Position numbers and translations under genes: made by a program | NCBI RefSeq assembly: GCF_023674465.1 | Contig: NZ_CP098400.1 | Coordinates: 434,001 to 498,000, forward strand | Length of the DNA stretch: 64,000 nt | DNA from: Xiashengella succiniciproducens | Lineage (GTDB): Bacteria > Bacteroidota > Bacteroidia > Bacteroidales > Marinilabiliaceae | Reading direction: 5' to 3' | Shown: positions 55,450-64,000 of the stretch, one piece after another | How the letters are laid out: each line of letters opens with the position of its first letter | Numbering within the stretch: the first letter of the stretch is position 1 | The notes under the pieces: model-generated | The model's input: the letters and a program-made list of their open reading frames with translations, nothing else | Databases searched by the model: none | Told to the model about the DNA's origin: nothing

Positions 55450-56724
55450 GTGAAACTGCTTCCAAAAATATTCTCAATGCTGGCAGAAGCTCAAATTGTA
55501 AAAGCTAGGGATGCTGTATCGACTATGATACAGTTGGATAATGAGGTGATAAACAAGGTGCTGCTTGACCTTGCAGACAGAGCCTGTGCAAATATTCCCG
55601 ACCTGCTCAGGTCCAATAAGCTTGACCTGGATCAGATGCCCAAGGAGGATCCCCGCTATGACAGGCTAATGCTTACCGAAGACCGGATCAAAACCATCGC
55701 AGCAGATCTGCGGAATGTGGCATCTCTGAACTCTCCCCTTGGGGACGTGCTTGAAGAGAGGACTATGCCCAATGGGCTTAAGCTTAAGAAGCTTAGAGTA
55801 CCAATGGGTGTCGTGGGTGTTATTTATGAGGCCCGTCCCAATGTTACTTTCGATGTCTTTGCCCTCTGCTTTAAGTCTGGAAATGTATCAGTATTGAAAG
55901 GTGGGCAGGATGCATGGAACTCAAATCAGGCAATAGTTAGATTAATAAAGGCAAGCCTTGAGGCTTTTAATATTTCCGAAGAGGTGGTACAGCTACTGCC
56001 CCCTGAGAGGGATGCAGCTACCTCACTGATGAATGCAGTGGGATATGTGGACCTGCTTATCCCACGTGGTTCGCAAGGACTTATCAACTCGGTAAGGGAC
56101 AACTCAAAAGTCCCTGTTATCGAGACAGGAGCAGGAGTGGTGCATACCTATTTTGATGCAACAGGTGATAAGGAATTGGGACGCAAGGTAATATTCAACG
56201 CCAAGACCCGTCGTGTCAGCGTGTGCAATGCATTGGAATGCCTTATCATTGATGAATCCAGATTAGGTGATCTGCCATATCTGGTAGAACCTATGGCAGA
56301 GAAGGATGTCCGCATCGAGGCTGATGCACCATCCTATGCAGCACTTAAGGGACATTATCCAGCCACCCTGCTTAGGGAGGCCGGGGAGGAAGCCTTCGGC
56401 AAGGAACACCTTGACTATGTGCTGTCGGTCAAAACAGCTGCATCTATGGATGAGGCACTGAAGCATATTGCAAAGTACAGTACCAGGCACAGTGAGGGCA
56501 TCATTACTACAAGTGAGGCAAACAAGCAGCGCTTCTTCAGGGAGGTTGATGCTGCCGCAGTTTATGCCAACACATCTACTGCCTTTACAGATGGAGCACA
56601 GTTTGGCATGGGAGCGGAGATAGGCATCAGTACCCAGAAGTTACATGCGCGTGGTCCGATGGCTCTGCCTGAGCTTACCAGCTACAAATGGCTGGTTGAA
56701 AGTGAAGGCCTGACCCGCCCTTAA
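55450..56724 (+). CDS. proA: Gamma-glutamyl phosphate reductase
   Basis: This is an aldehyde-dehydrogenase-fold enzyme of 424 residues from GTG 55450 or 415 from ATG 55477. The GTG start retains KLLPKIFSMLAEAQ, which resembles N-termini of Bacteroidetes ProA, so I favour it weakly. Motifs: VGVIYEARPNVTFD, LKGGQDAWNSN, LIPRGSQGLI, the catalytic Cys in RRVSVCNALECL, and TAFTDGAQFGMGAEIGIST. It reduces glutamyl phosphate to the semialdehyde for proline. Confidence 0.92.
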   Translation: MKLLPKIFSMLAEAQIVKARDAVSTMIQLDNEVINKVLLDLADRACANIPDLLRSNKLDLDQMPKEDPRYDRLMLTEDRIKTIAADLRNVASLNSPLGDVLEERTMPNGLKLKKLRVPMGVVGVIYEARPNVTFDVFALCFKSGNVSVLKGGQDAWNSNQAIVRLIKASLEAFNISEEVVQLLPPERDAATSLMNAVGYVDLLIPRGSQGLINSVRDNSKVPVIETGAGVVHTYFDATGDKELGRKVIFNAKTRRVSVCNALECLIIDESRLGDLPYLVEPMAEKDVRIEADAPSYAALKGHYPATLLREAGEEAFGKEHLDYVLSVKTAASMDEALKHIAKYSTRHSEGIITTSEANKQRFFREVDAAAVYANTSTAFTDGAQFGMGAEIGISTQKLHARGPMALPELTSYKWLVESEGLTRP

Positions 56725-56791
56725 TATCGTAGTTTGAAGGAAAGGAGATGCACCAGGCCGATTGCCCGATGCGGATCAAATAAAGTAAACA

Positions 56792-56816
56792 GGTCGCCAG
56801 CCCAAAGGCTGCGACC
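56792..56816 (+). promoter_or_regulatory. Intercistronic hairpin before argF'
   Basis: GGTCGCCAGCC (56792-56802) and GGCTGCGACC (56807-56816) form a 10-bp stem with one bulged base and a CAAA loop, 22 bases before the argF' start in a 114-base gap. No T run follows, so it is not a standard terminator; it may affect processing or translation. Confidence 0.5.
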
Positions 56817-56838
56817 CCAATTAATATGTGATTACACG

Positions 56839-57789
56839 ATGAGAAGATTTTTGACACCTGAAGATCTTGGTGATCTGCGCAAGGCCCTTGATGAGGCCCG
56901 TTATGTTAAGGCGAATCCCTTTGCCGATCAGGATCTTGGACGTAACAAGACCCTGCTTCTGATATTTTTCAACTCAAGCCTTCGTACACGTCTAAGCTCA
57001 CAACGTGCAGCTACTAATATGGGTATGAACGTTATAGTGCTTGATATCAACAAGGACGGCTGGAAGCTTGAGAGCGAGTACGGGGTAGTGATGGATGGTG
57101 ACAAACCTGAGCATATCCGTGAAGCTGTGCCGGTTATGGGGCAGTATGCCGATATCATTGGAGTAAGGTCTTTTGCTGACTTTGTTGACAGGGACAAGGA
57201 TTATAAAGAGCATATACTCAACCAGTTTATCGAGCTAAGTGGTCGTCCGGTGATCAGCCTCGAGTCGGCTACACGTCACCCGCTGCAGGCCTTTGCTGAC
57301 CTGATAACTGTCGAGGAGTACAAGACCAAACCGCGACCAAAGGTGGTTATGACCTGGGCTCCGCATCCCAGAGCTCTGCCCCAGGCAGTGCCCAACTCCT
57401 TTGTGGAATGGATGAAGAAGGCTGATGTGGAACTGGTGATGACTTGTCCAAAAGGCTATGAACTGGCTCCCGAGTTTATGGAGGGGCTGACATACGAACC
57501 CGATCAGGACAAAGCCCTTGCAGGAGCGGATTTCGTCTATGCAAAGAACTGGTCAAGCTATCACGAATACGGTCAGATCCTGAGCAAGGACCGCTCATGG
57601 ACTGTTGACGAGAATAAGATGGCCCTTACCAACAATGCTAAGTTTATGCATTGTCTGCCTGTAAGACGTAACATGATAGTTAGTGATGAGGTGATAGAAG
57701 GACCCAACTCGATAGTAATCCCTGAAGCAGCCAACCGTGTGGTATCCATGCAGGTGGTGCTTAAGAGGATGCTTCAAAGTATGAAGTAA
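56839..57789 (+). CDS. argF': N-succinylornithine transcarbamylase
   Basis: This 316-residue protein starts at ATG 56839; an upstream in-frame ATG at 56734 would add 35 residues foreign to the family. The carbamoyl-phosphate site is FFNSSLRTRLS (44-53), and HCLPVRR occurs late. Residue 90 is Pro in MDGDKPEHIREA. In the Bacteroides fragilis enzyme Pro90 gives preference for N-succinylornithine, while the acetylornithine enzymes of Xanthomonas have Glu at this place. It therefore makes N-succinylcitrulline. Carbamoyl phosphate must come from a CarAB, whose large-subunit gene here is broken. Confidence 0.92.
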   Translation: MRRFLTPEDLGDLRKALDEARYVKANPFADQDLGRNKTLLLIFFNSSLRTRLSSQRAATNMGMNVIVLDINKDGWKLESEYGVVMDGDKPEHIREAVPVMGQYADIIGVRSFADFVDRDKDYKEHILNQFIELSGRPVISLESATRHPLQAFADLITVEEYKTKPRPKVVMTWAPHPRALPQAVPNSFVEWMKKADVELVMTCPKGYELAPEFMEGLTYEPDQDKALAGADFVYAKNWSSYHEYGQILSKDRSWTVDENKMALTNNAKFMHCLPVRRNMIVSDEVIEGPNSIVIPEAANRVVSMQVVLKRMLQSMK

Positions 57790-57791
57790 GA

Positions 57792-58565
57792 ATGGAAGAA
57801 CTAAGCATTATAAAAGTAGGTGGGAAGGTCGTTGAGGAAGCCGAAAGCCTGAAGAAACTACTTGATGATTTTAGTGGGGTAGCAGGCAAGAAGATCCTGG
57901 TTCACGGTGGCGGTCGCTCTGCCACCGCACTTGCTGCAAAGCTGGGCATAGAGACCAAGATGGTTGACGGCCGTCGTATTACTGATGCCCCGATGCTGGA
58001 GGTTGTCACAATGGTGTATGGTGGACTTGTAAACAAGAACATCGTTGCCGGTCTGCAGGCAAGGAAGGTAAATGCCATTGGTCTTACCGGAGCCGATATG
58101 AATGTGGTTGTATCTGACAAACGCGCCAAAGGCAATATAGACTACGGCTTTGTAGGAGATATCCGAGCCGTTGATGCAAACGCACTTGACAGCCTGCTAA
58201 GTGCAGGAACCATACCGGTGATAGCACCTCTGAGCCACGATGGTAAGGGCTCTATGCTCAACATAAACGCCGACACCATGGCTTCTACAGTTGCAGTAGC
58301 GCTGGCATCCAAATACAAGGTAAACCTGGTCTTTTGCTTTGAACTGCTGGGTGTGATGAAAGATGTCAACGATCCATCCTCAGTGATCAATGAGATAACA
58401 CCTTCAGAATATGAAAAGCTGAAACAGGATGGAGTAATCGAAGGTGGAATGATACCCAAGCTGGACAACAGTTTTGAAGCCCTGCGCAAAGGAGTATCAC
58501 TTGTAAGGATTACCTCTGCAAACGACTTTAGCAGGGGAGATTGCGGAACCGCATTGAGACTTTAA
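57792..58565 (+). CDS. argB: N-acylglutamate kinase
   Basis: This 257-residue amino-acid kinase starts 2 bases after argF'. Visible: IIKVGGKVVEE (residues 5-15), ILVHGGGRSATALAAKLG, VDGRRITDAPMLEVV, GLTGADMNVV, NINADTMASTVAVAL and GGMIPKLDNSFEAL. It phosphorylates the acylated glutamate. Given ArgF' specificity, the natural substrate is probably N-succinylglutamate. Confidence 0.92.
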   Translation: MEELSIIKVGGKVVEEAESLKKLLDDFSGVAGKKILVHGGGRSATALAAKLGIETKMVDGRRITDAPMLEVVTMVYGGLVNKNIVAGLQARKVNAIGLTGADMNVVVSDKRAKGNIDYGFVGDIRAVDANALDSLLSAGTIPVIAPLSHDGKGSMLNINADTMASTVAVALASKYKVNLVFCFELLGVMKDVNDPSSVINEITPSEYEKLKQDGVIEGGMIPKLDNSFEALRKGVSLVRITSANDFSRGDCGTALRL

Positions 58566-58595
58566 AGAGAAATAGAGAACTGCCAAAAATAGCCA

Positions 58596-59672
58596 ATGAC
58601 TGTAGACCAATTATTTGAAGATGCAGTAGAGATACTCAGGAAGCTTATAGCAATTCCTTCTTTCAGCCGTGAGGAGAGAGAGGCTGCAGATCTGATGGAG
58701 GACTACCTTCTAAGGATGGGTTTCAAGCCTGAAAGGAGGAACAATAACAACTGGGTATGTTCAGCCACTCTTGACCCTGCAAAGCCTACCATCCTGCTCA
58801 ACTCCCATATTGATACGGTAAGGCCTACATCCGGCTGGTTGAGCGATCCCTTTACTCCCGTGCTTGAAGGGGATAAGCTTACAGGACTTGGCTCCAATGA
58901 TGCAGGAGCATCATTGGTTTCGCTTATGGCTGCATTCAGGTATCTGAGTGCCAAGCCCCAGGCATACAATCTTATCTACGCCGCCACTGCCGAGGAAGAG
59001 GTTTCCGGACAAAACAATGTCGCATCTATTCTTGATATATTAGGTAAGATAGATCTTGCCGTAGTAGGTGAACCAACAGGAACGCAGATGGCTGTTGCCG
59101 AGAAGGGTCTGCTTGTAATTGACGGTGTGGTTTATGGCAGGTCAGGACATGCCGCACGCAACGAAGGCCTGAATGCTATTACTGAGGCCATGCCGGTACT
59201 TGAGTTTTTCAGGGATCACAAGCTTGAGAAGGTATCGGACTTCCTTGGTGAGGTGAGGATGACGGTAACTGGGATAAATGCCGGAACCCAGCATAATGTG
59301 GTGCCCGACAAGTGCAGCTTTATGGTGGATGTCAGGGTAAATGACTGCTACAGGAATGAGGAACTCTTTAATATCATTCAGGAGAGGGTAAGGGCTATAA
59401 AGCCTAATTGCGAACTAAAAGCAAGGAGCTTTAGGCTTAACTCATCATCAATACCCACGGAGCATCCTCTGGTCAGGAGAGGCATAGAGCTGGGGCTGAC
59501 TGCCTTTGGATCACCGACCACTTCCGATCAGGCCGTTATGCCTTTTAATACAGTTAAGATTGGTCCCGGTGATTCTGCACGCTCACATACGGCAAATGAG
59601 TATATCTTGCTGAGTGAGATCAGAAAGGGGATAGAAACCTATATAGCTCTGCTTGACGGACTTGAGCTATAG
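58596..59672 (+). CDS. argE: M20 deacylase, probable N-succinylcitrulline desuccinylase
   Basis: This 358-residue M20 metallopeptidase-fold enzyme has LLNSHIDTVRPTSGW (first metal His and catalytic Asp), GLGSNDAGASLVSLMA, YAATAEEEVSGQNN (catalytic and metal Glu), VGEPTGTQMAV and the late SHTANEYI. In the ArgF' route the acyl group is removed after carbamoylation, so this enzyme should release citrulline from N-succinylcitrulline. The family also contains DapE and acetylornithine deacetylases; context decides the call. Confidence 0.85.
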   Translation: MTVDQLFEDAVEILRKLIAIPSFSREEREAADLMEDYLLRMGFKPERRNNNNWVCSATLDPAKPTILLNSHIDTVRPTSGWLSDPFTPVLEGDKLTGLGSNDAGASLVSLMAAFRYLSAKPQAYNLIYAATAEEEVSGQNNVASILDILGKIDLAVVGEPTGTQMAVAEKGLLVIDGVVYGRSGHAARNEGLNAITEAMPVLEFFRDHKLEKVSDFLGEVRMTVTGINAGTQHNVVPDKCSFMVDVRVNDCYRNEELFNIIQERVRAIKPNCELKARSFRLNSSSIPTEHPLVRRGIELGLTAFGSPTTSDQAVMPFNTVKIGPGDSARSHTANEYILLSEIRKGIETYIALLDGLEL

Positions 59673-59824
59673 CCGGGAAAAAACGTTGGCTGGATTGAGA
59701 AAATGTTGTGCCTTCGTCCTGTTTGCTTCTAAAATGAAAGTATACCTGGTCGCATACTTAACAAATATTAGCTATTATTGCAGTTGACTTGCACTTAGTA
59801 ATTTCCTAATTAACTAAATTTGAA

Positions 59825-61159
59825 ATGAAACTTTGGGACAAGGGAAAGCCTGTTAACAAGAAGATAGAGGACTTCACGGTAGGGCGTGACAGGGAACTGG
59901 ATGCCGAACTGGCAGAGTTTGATATCCTTGGTAGTATGGCCCATATAATAATGTTGGAGTCGGTAGGTCTTCTCAAGCGTGAGGAACTGGATCTGCTCCT
60001 TGCTGAGTTGAGGAAGTTGTACCGGATAGCAGGTACTGAGGGTATCCGGATTGAAGAAGGGATAGAAGACATCCACTCTCAGGTTGAGCTGATGCTTACA
60101 AGAGCTTTGGGTGATGTAGGCAAGAAGATCCACAGTGGTCGTTCCCGCAATGACCAGGTGTTGTTGGATCTCAAGCTGTATGCCCGTTCGGCTGTTATGA
60201 AGATTGCCGCCCTGACAGAGGAGCTCTTTACCGTACTGCAAGAGCGCAGTGAGGCACACAAGAATGATTTGATGCCCGGCTATACTCACTTGCAGGTAGC
60301 CATGCCTTCGTCCTTCGGTCTTTGGTTTGGTGCCTATGCCGAGAGTCTTGCAGATGATCTGCATCTGTTGTTGGCTGCCTGGAGGATAGCAAACCAGAAT
60401 CCTCTGGGAGCAGCCGCCGGATATGGAAGTTCCTTCCCTCTCAACCGTAAGCTAACCACCCAACTGCTGGGCTTTGATGATTTGAGCTACAATGTCGTTT
60501 ATGCTCAGATGGGCAGGGGCAAGATGGAGAGAACGCTCACCATGGCAATGGCTTCGATAGCCGGTACTATCGGAAAACTTGCAGCAGATGCCTGTATGTA
60601 CATGAGTCAGAACTTTGGCTTTATCGCATTGCCTGACGAACTGACAACAGGGTCGAGTATTATGCCGCACAAAAAGAATCCTGATGTGTTTGAGTTGATC
60701 AGAGCCAAGTGCAACAAGCTGCAGGGTTATCCTCAGCAGATAATGATGATATGTACAAATCTGCCATCCGGTTATTTCCGTGATATGCAGATTATTAAGG
60801 AAATATTTATCCCGGCATTTGAAGAGCTGTTAAGCTGTATAGACCTGGCAATATTTGCAGTAGCCAATATGGAGGTCAAGAAGGATCTGATGAAGGATCC
60901 TAAGTACAAGTTTGCCTTCAGTGTCGAGGAAGTCAACCGCAGAGTTCTTGAAGGAATGCCTTTCAGGGATGCATATAAGGAAGTGGGGCTGGAGATAGAG
61001 AGGGGAGAGTTTAAAGCCCCTGACTCCATACATCATACACACGAGGGTAGTATAGGCAACCTGTGTAATGAAGCGATTAAGAAGAAGTTTGATGAGACCA
61101 TAGCCCAGTTCTCATTTGACAAGGTGAACAATGCAATAAATAAGCTGGTTAATACATAA
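59825..61159 (+). CDS. argH: Argininosuccinate lyase
   Basis: This 444-residue member of the fumarase/aspartase superfamily has IHSGRSRNDQVLLDLKLY, MPGYTHLQVAMPSSFG and the signature TTGSSIMPHKKNPDVFELI. It splits argininosuccinate into arginine and fumarate, ending the pathway. A 152-base gap separates it from argE, without a promoter I trust. Citrate synthase follows after 11 bases. Confidence 0.95.
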   Translation: MKLWDKGKPVNKKIEDFTVGRDRELDAELAEFDILGSMAHIIMLESVGLLKREELDLLLAELRKLYRIAGTEGIRIEEGIEDIHSQVELMLTRALGDVGKKIHSGRSRNDQVLLDLKLYARSAVMKIAALTEELFTVLQERSEAHKNDLMPGYTHLQVAMPSSFGLWFGAYAESLADDLHLLLAAWRIANQNPLGAAAGYGSSFPLNRKLTTQLLGFDDLSYNVVYAQMGRGKMERTLTMAMASIAGTIGKLAADACMYMSQNFGFIALPDELTTGSSIMPHKKNPDVFELIRAKCNKLQGYPQQIMMICTNLPSGYFRDMQIIKEIFIPAFEELLSCIDLAIFAVANMEVKKDLMKDPKYKFAFSVEEVNRRVLEGMPFRDAYKEVGLEIERGEFKAPDSIHHTHEGSIGNLCNEAIKKKFDETIAQFSFDKVNNAINKLVNT

Positions 61160-61170
61160 AACAAAAACCT

Positions 61171-62514
61171 ATGGTAGTAATAAAGAAATTGGCTGAGGCC
61201 GCCGTTCAAAGCTCGGATATCGACAAGGCGTTGTACGATAAGTTTAATGTTAAGAGGGGTTTGAGAAATGCCGATTTTACAGGCGTCCTCGTGGGCCTTA
61301 CCAATATTGGTAATGTTGTGGGATACGAAAAAGATGCAGAAGGTAATACCATCCCTGTCCACGGCCGGCTTTATTACAGAGGTTATGAGATAACTGACCT
61401 GACCCGCGGCTTCCAGGCCGAGGGTCGTCACGGTTTCGAAGAGATCAGTTACCTGCTTCTTGCCGGAAAGCTTCCCACTAAGGAAGAGCTTGCCGAGTTT
61501 GATGCAATAATCAAAGTGGAACAGGAGCTTCCTTTTTCCCTGTCCAAGAATCTGATACTCTCATTGCGGGGAAGGAATATAATGAATATGCTGGCCCGCA
61601 CAGTACTTGGACTTTATACCCTTGACAAGGATGCAGAGGATTACAGTCCGGAGAATCTGGTTAAGCAGTCAATAAGCTTGATTGCTCGTTTTCCAGTAAT
61701 AGTAGCTTATGCTTATTTTGCGATGCGTCACTCCTTTCAGCGTCGTTCAATGGTGATTCGTCACCCGCGACCAGACCTTAGTCTGGCCGCCAACTTCCTA
61801 TACATGCTCAAGGGGGATAAGTTTACCGCTCTGGAAGCTGAGATCCTTGACCTTGCACTTGTTCTCCATGCAGAGCACGGAGGTGGTAACAACTCAACCT
61901 TTACGACCCGCGTGGTTAGTTCGGCTCAGACCGATACCTACTCTTCCATAGCAGCTGCTTTGGGATCGCTAAAGGGTGAGCTTCACGGTGGTGCCAATAT
62001 GAAGGTGATTGGCATGATGAATGACATCAAGCAAAATGTAAAGGATTGGAAGGATGAAGCAGAGGTTGAGGCCTATCTTCAAAAGCTGCTTAGGAAGGAA
62101 GGCTATGACCATTCAGGTAAGATCTATGGTATAGGCCATGCCATCTACACCCTGTCCGATCCCCGTTGTGTTTTACTTAAGGAGAAGGCAGGTGCTCTGG
62201 CAAAGGAAGCAGGTATGGAGGATGAGTTCAATCTTTATCAGGCTGTTGAGAGACTGGCTCCAGAAGCTTTTTATAAGTTTAAGGGAGGACAGCGCAAGAC
62301 TATCGCAGCCAATGTTGACTTTTATTCAGGCTTCGTATACAAGTGTATAGGACTACCAGAGGAATTGTATACTCCGATTTTCGCGATTGCAAGAGTTCCC
62401 GGTTGGGCAGCCCACCGTATTGAGGAAGTTACTTCATCAAGCGCAAGGATTATCAGACCTGCATACAAGAGTGTAACAAATCAGCGGGTTTATGTTCCTA
62501 TGCAAAAACGATAA
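61171..62514 (+). CDS. gltA: Citrate synthase
   Basis: This 447-residue protein has GRLYYRGYEITDLTRGF, LLLAGKLPTKEEL, HAEHGGGNNSTFTTRVVSS, GELHGGAN with a catalytic His, IGHAIYTLSDPRC, VDFYSGFVYKCIGLP (catalytic Asp) and VPGWAAHRIEE. It condenses oxaloacetate and acetyl-CoA to citrate. Its location 11 bases after argH suggests co-expression with arginine synthesis, to which it could supply 2-oxoglutarate for glutamate. It is longer at the N-terminus than minimal citrate synthases, as in other Bacteroidetes. Confidence 0.93.
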   Translation: MVVIKKLAEAAVQSSDIDKALYDKFNVKRGLRNADFTGVLVGLTNIGNVVGYEKDAEGNTIPVHGRLYYRGYEITDLTRGFQAEGRHGFEEISYLLLAGKLPTKEELAEFDAIIKVEQELPFSLSKNLILSLRGRNIMNMLARTVLGLYTLDKDAEDYSPENLVKQSISLIARFPVIVAYAYFAMRHSFQRRSMVIRHPRPDLSLAANFLYMLKGDKFTALEAEILDLALVLHAEHGGGNNSTFTTRVVSSAQTDTYSSIAAALGSLKGELHGGANMKVIGMMNDIKQNVKDWKDEAEVEAYLQKLLRKEGYDHSGKIYGIGHAIYTLSDPRCVLLKEKAGALAKEAGMEDEFNLYQAVERLAPEAFYKFKGGQRKTIAANVDFYSGFVYKCIGLPEELYTPIFAIARVPGWAAHRIEEVTSSSARIIRPAYKSVTNQRVYVPMQKR

Positions 62515-62544
62515 GAAGATATATGTCGTAACGGAACAATATCT

Positions 62545-62552
62545 TATCTTTG
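62545..62552 (+). promoter_or_regulatory. Candidate -7 element for carA
   Basis: TATCTTTG matches TAnnTTTG exactly 48 bases before carA in the 85-base gap after citrate synthase. No clear TTG lies 18-20 bases upstream, so this is a weak call. Confidence 0.35.
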
Positions 62553-62599
62553 CGCGGCCTTTAAGGGAAGGTAAGGAAACTGAGAAATAAACAACATAT

Positions 62600-63682
62600 A
62601 TGTCTGAAGCAAAAGAAATAAAGCTGATATTGGAAGACGGCTCCGTGTTTGCCGGAAAATCCTTCGGTTATCATGGCTCCGTGTCGGGTGAGATGGTTTT
62701 CAATACAGCAATGACCGGATATCCCGAAAGTTTAACAGACCCATCCTACAAGGGTCAGATTTTGGTTTCAACCTACCCCCTTATTGGAAACTACGGGGTT
62801 CCATCAAAGGAAACAGAGAATGGAATTCCAAAATTCTATGAATCTGATGAGATTCATATTGCAGGACTGGTTATTTCTGAATACTCCTTTGGCTATAGTC
62901 ACTGGAACGCTCAAAAGAGCCTTGGTGACTGGCTTAAAGAATACAAAGTTCCCGGCATTTTCGGCATCGACACCCGTAGTCTGACTCAGCTGCTTCGCGA
63001 AAACGGTCCTATGCTCGGCAAGGTAGTTGCCGATGATGTAGATGTTGAATTTTACAACCCAGACATCCACAACCTTGCTGCAATGGTAAGCACCAAGGAG
63101 AAGCTTGTCTATGGAAACGGTAAATACAGAGTAGTACTGCTTGATACAGGTGCAAAGTACAACATACTCCGCTGCTTATTGAAGAGGGATACCACAGTAA
63201 TCAGGGTGCCCTGGGATTATGACTTTACGCAGGAAGAATATGATGGAATAGTGCTTTCAAACGGACCGGGTAATCCAGCCCTTTACGAAGCCAGTGTAAA
63301 CAATATACGTAAGGCTTTGCAAGGGGATAAGCCAATCTTCGGTATCTGTCTTGGCAACCAGCTTATGGGAATCGCTGCCGGAGGATCTACTCACAAACTG
63401 AAGTACGGGCACAGGGCTCACAACCACCCTGTAAAGTTGGTTGGAACTGACAAGTGCTATATCACAAGCCAGAACCACGGATTTGTACTTGATACCGACA
63501 GCCTTGACAGCGACTGGGAACCCTACTTTATCAACCTAAATGACAATACCAACGAGGGAATCAGAAACAAGAAGAAACCATTCTTCTCTACCCAGTTTCA
63601 CCCCGAAGCATCAGGCGGTCCAACAGATACAGAGTTTCTTTTTGACAACTTTATGGACCTTGTAAAGGAACGCAAGAAATAA
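62600..63682 (+). CDS. carA: Carbamoyl-phosphate synthase small subunit
   Basis: This 360-residue protein has the N-terminal CPSase small-chain domain (LEDGSVFAGKSFGYHGSVSG, FNTAMTGYPESLTDPSYKGQ) and a C-terminal class I glutamine amidotransferase (GIVLSNGPGNPA, the catalytic Cys near residue 250 in IFGICLGNQLMG, and TQFHPEASGGP with the His-Glu pair). It hydrolyses glutamine and channels ammonia to CarB. It is intact, while its large-subunit partner gene in this window is interrupted. Confidence 0.95.
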   Translation: MSEAKEIKLILEDGSVFAGKSFGYHGSVSGEMVFNTAMTGYPESLTDPSYKGQILVSTYPLIGNYGVPSKETENGIPKFYESDEIHIAGLVISEYSFGYSHWNAQKSLGDWLKEYKVPGIFGIDTRSLTQLLRENGPMLGKVVADDVDVEFYNPDIHNLAAMVSTKEKLVYGNGKYRVVLLDTGAKYNILRCLLKRDTTVIRVPWDYDFTQEEYDGIVLSNGPGNPALYEASVNNIRKALQGDKPIFGICLGNQLMGIAAGGSTHKLKYGHRAHNHPVKLVGTDKCYITSQNHGFVLDTDSLDSDWEPYFINLNDNTNEGIRNKKKPFFSTQFHPEASGGPTDTEFLFDNFMDLVKERKK

Positions 63683-63706
63683 GTTTTTCAGGGTATAGGT
63701 CAGACA

Positions 63707-63737
63707 AAAAGGTAGGGTCTTCAGCCCTACCTTTTTT
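63707..63737 (+). terminator. Terminator of the arginine locus after carA
   Basis: AAAAGGTAGGG (63707-63717) and CCCTACCTTTT (63725-63735) pair perfectly; TTTTTT forms the tail. It ends the plus-strand locus. Confidence 0.85.
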
Positions 63738-63852
63738 ATATAGCCGTTTCCTATAAACCTCTCACTCTGTTTGCACATCAGTGCTTTTATCTGCCTGGCT
63801 TTACAAAGAAATACTTATCCGCGGCAGCATTGATTTGCTCCCCAGTAATGAT

Positions 63853-64000
63853 TTACTTCTTAGTTGCTTCAATAACTTCCTTTTTCTCAGGGAAAATAAT
63901 TGAAGCCACAATGCACAATACTATTGTGCCCAGTATCACATATAGCGAATGGGCTGATGTAAAGCCAATGGCTGCAAGTTTTCCATGGAACAGTAATTTG
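63853..64000 (-). CDS. Membrane transporter-like protein, C-terminal end (partial)
   Basis: The minus strand is open from the window edge to TAA at 63853-63855. The visible 48 residues begin KLLFHGKLAAIGFTSAHSLY, continue in a helix VILGTIVLCIVASIIF and end PEKKEVIEATKK. A short loop, last transmembrane helix and charged tail fit the C-terminus of a major facilitator transporter, but the visible part is too short to assign substrate or family firmly. Confidence 0.5.
   Translation of the reverse strand, partial: KLLFHGKLAAIGFTSAHSLYVILGTIVLCIVASIIFPEKKEVIEATKK

Noticed and set aside
56734-56838. 35-residue N-terminal extension of argF'
   Set aside because: The extension is not found in this family, covers an intercistronic hairpin, and the ATG at 56839 puts the key Pro exactly at position 90.
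59815-59822. TAAATTTG directly before argH as a promoter -7 element
   Set aside because: It ends only 2 bases before the ATG, so a transcript from it would start inside the coding sequence; chance match in AT-rich sequence.
1-64000. CRISPR arrays, tRNA and rRNA genes, prophage
   Set aside because: Gaps between genes were read; none shows regularly spaced repeats, tRNA-like cloverleaf sequences or rRNA segments, and no phage structural genes are present. Apart from the NUMOD4/HNH gene and one IS, no mobile functions were found.

Overview
The window reads as chromosome of a member of the Bacteroidota, probably Bacteroidales/Marinilabiliales-like. The signs are a SusC/SusD pair, hybrid two-component sensors, PorP/SprF with a type B gliding-motility C-terminal domain, promoters of the TTG-N18/19-TAnnTTTG type, and a transcarbamylase with the Bacteroidetes succinylornithine signature. 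I see no tRNA, rRNA, CRISPR array or prophage. One insertion sequence is present, and it has broken a core gene.

Left part (1-18 kb). The 3' end of psd is followed, convergently, by a five-gene minus-strand operon: a type IX secretion cargo with a type B CTD, PorP/SprF, a PD40/PKD protein, an exported unknown and a membrane sensor with a SpoIIE/PP2C phosphatase output. Next come coaD with a cysteine-less thioredoxin-like lipoprotein or periplasmic protein, a DUF2721 membrane protein, and a partial histidine operon hisG-D-C-B. Upstream of hisG is a complete His attenuator: promoter, 17-residue leader peptide with four consecutive His codons, antiterminator segment and intrinsic terminator. At 16.2-18.1 kb a compact three-gene operon encodes a bacterial GRAS-domain, SAM-methyltransferase-like protein flanked by two paralogous small STAS-like proteins. 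This is the best candidate for an undescribed system. pssA follows.

Middle part (19-42.5 kb). A 5TM-PAS-PAS-PAS hybrid kinase, a GH3 beta-glucosidase, a bacteriohemerythrin and a cytochrome bd operon (DUF4492-cydA-cydB plus an unlisted 50-residue membrane protein) precede a probable arabinan utilisation locus. That locus holds two GH43 lipoproteins, an aldose epimerase, SusC, SusD and a surface-glycan-binding-like lipoprotein. Its hybrid two-component regulator appears to have lost the second half of its propeller, its Y_Y_Y domain and its membrane segment.

Right part (42.7-63.7 kb). A large arginine/proline locus runs on the plus strand: argR, a GNAT acyltransferase, argG, argC, argD, a NUMOD4/HNH-like gene, proC, proB, proA, argF', argB, argE, argH, citrate synthase, carA. 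Pro90 in ArgF' indicates N-succinylated rather than N-acetylated intermediates. carB is divergent from argR and is split by an IS1182-family element after codon 77, with about 8-9 codons lost. The strain therefore needs another carbamoyl-phosphate synthase large subunit, trans-assembly of fragments, or external arginine and pyrimidine. ARG-box-like palindromes and a good promoter lie between carB and argR. The window ends in the C-terminus of a membrane transporter-like gene.
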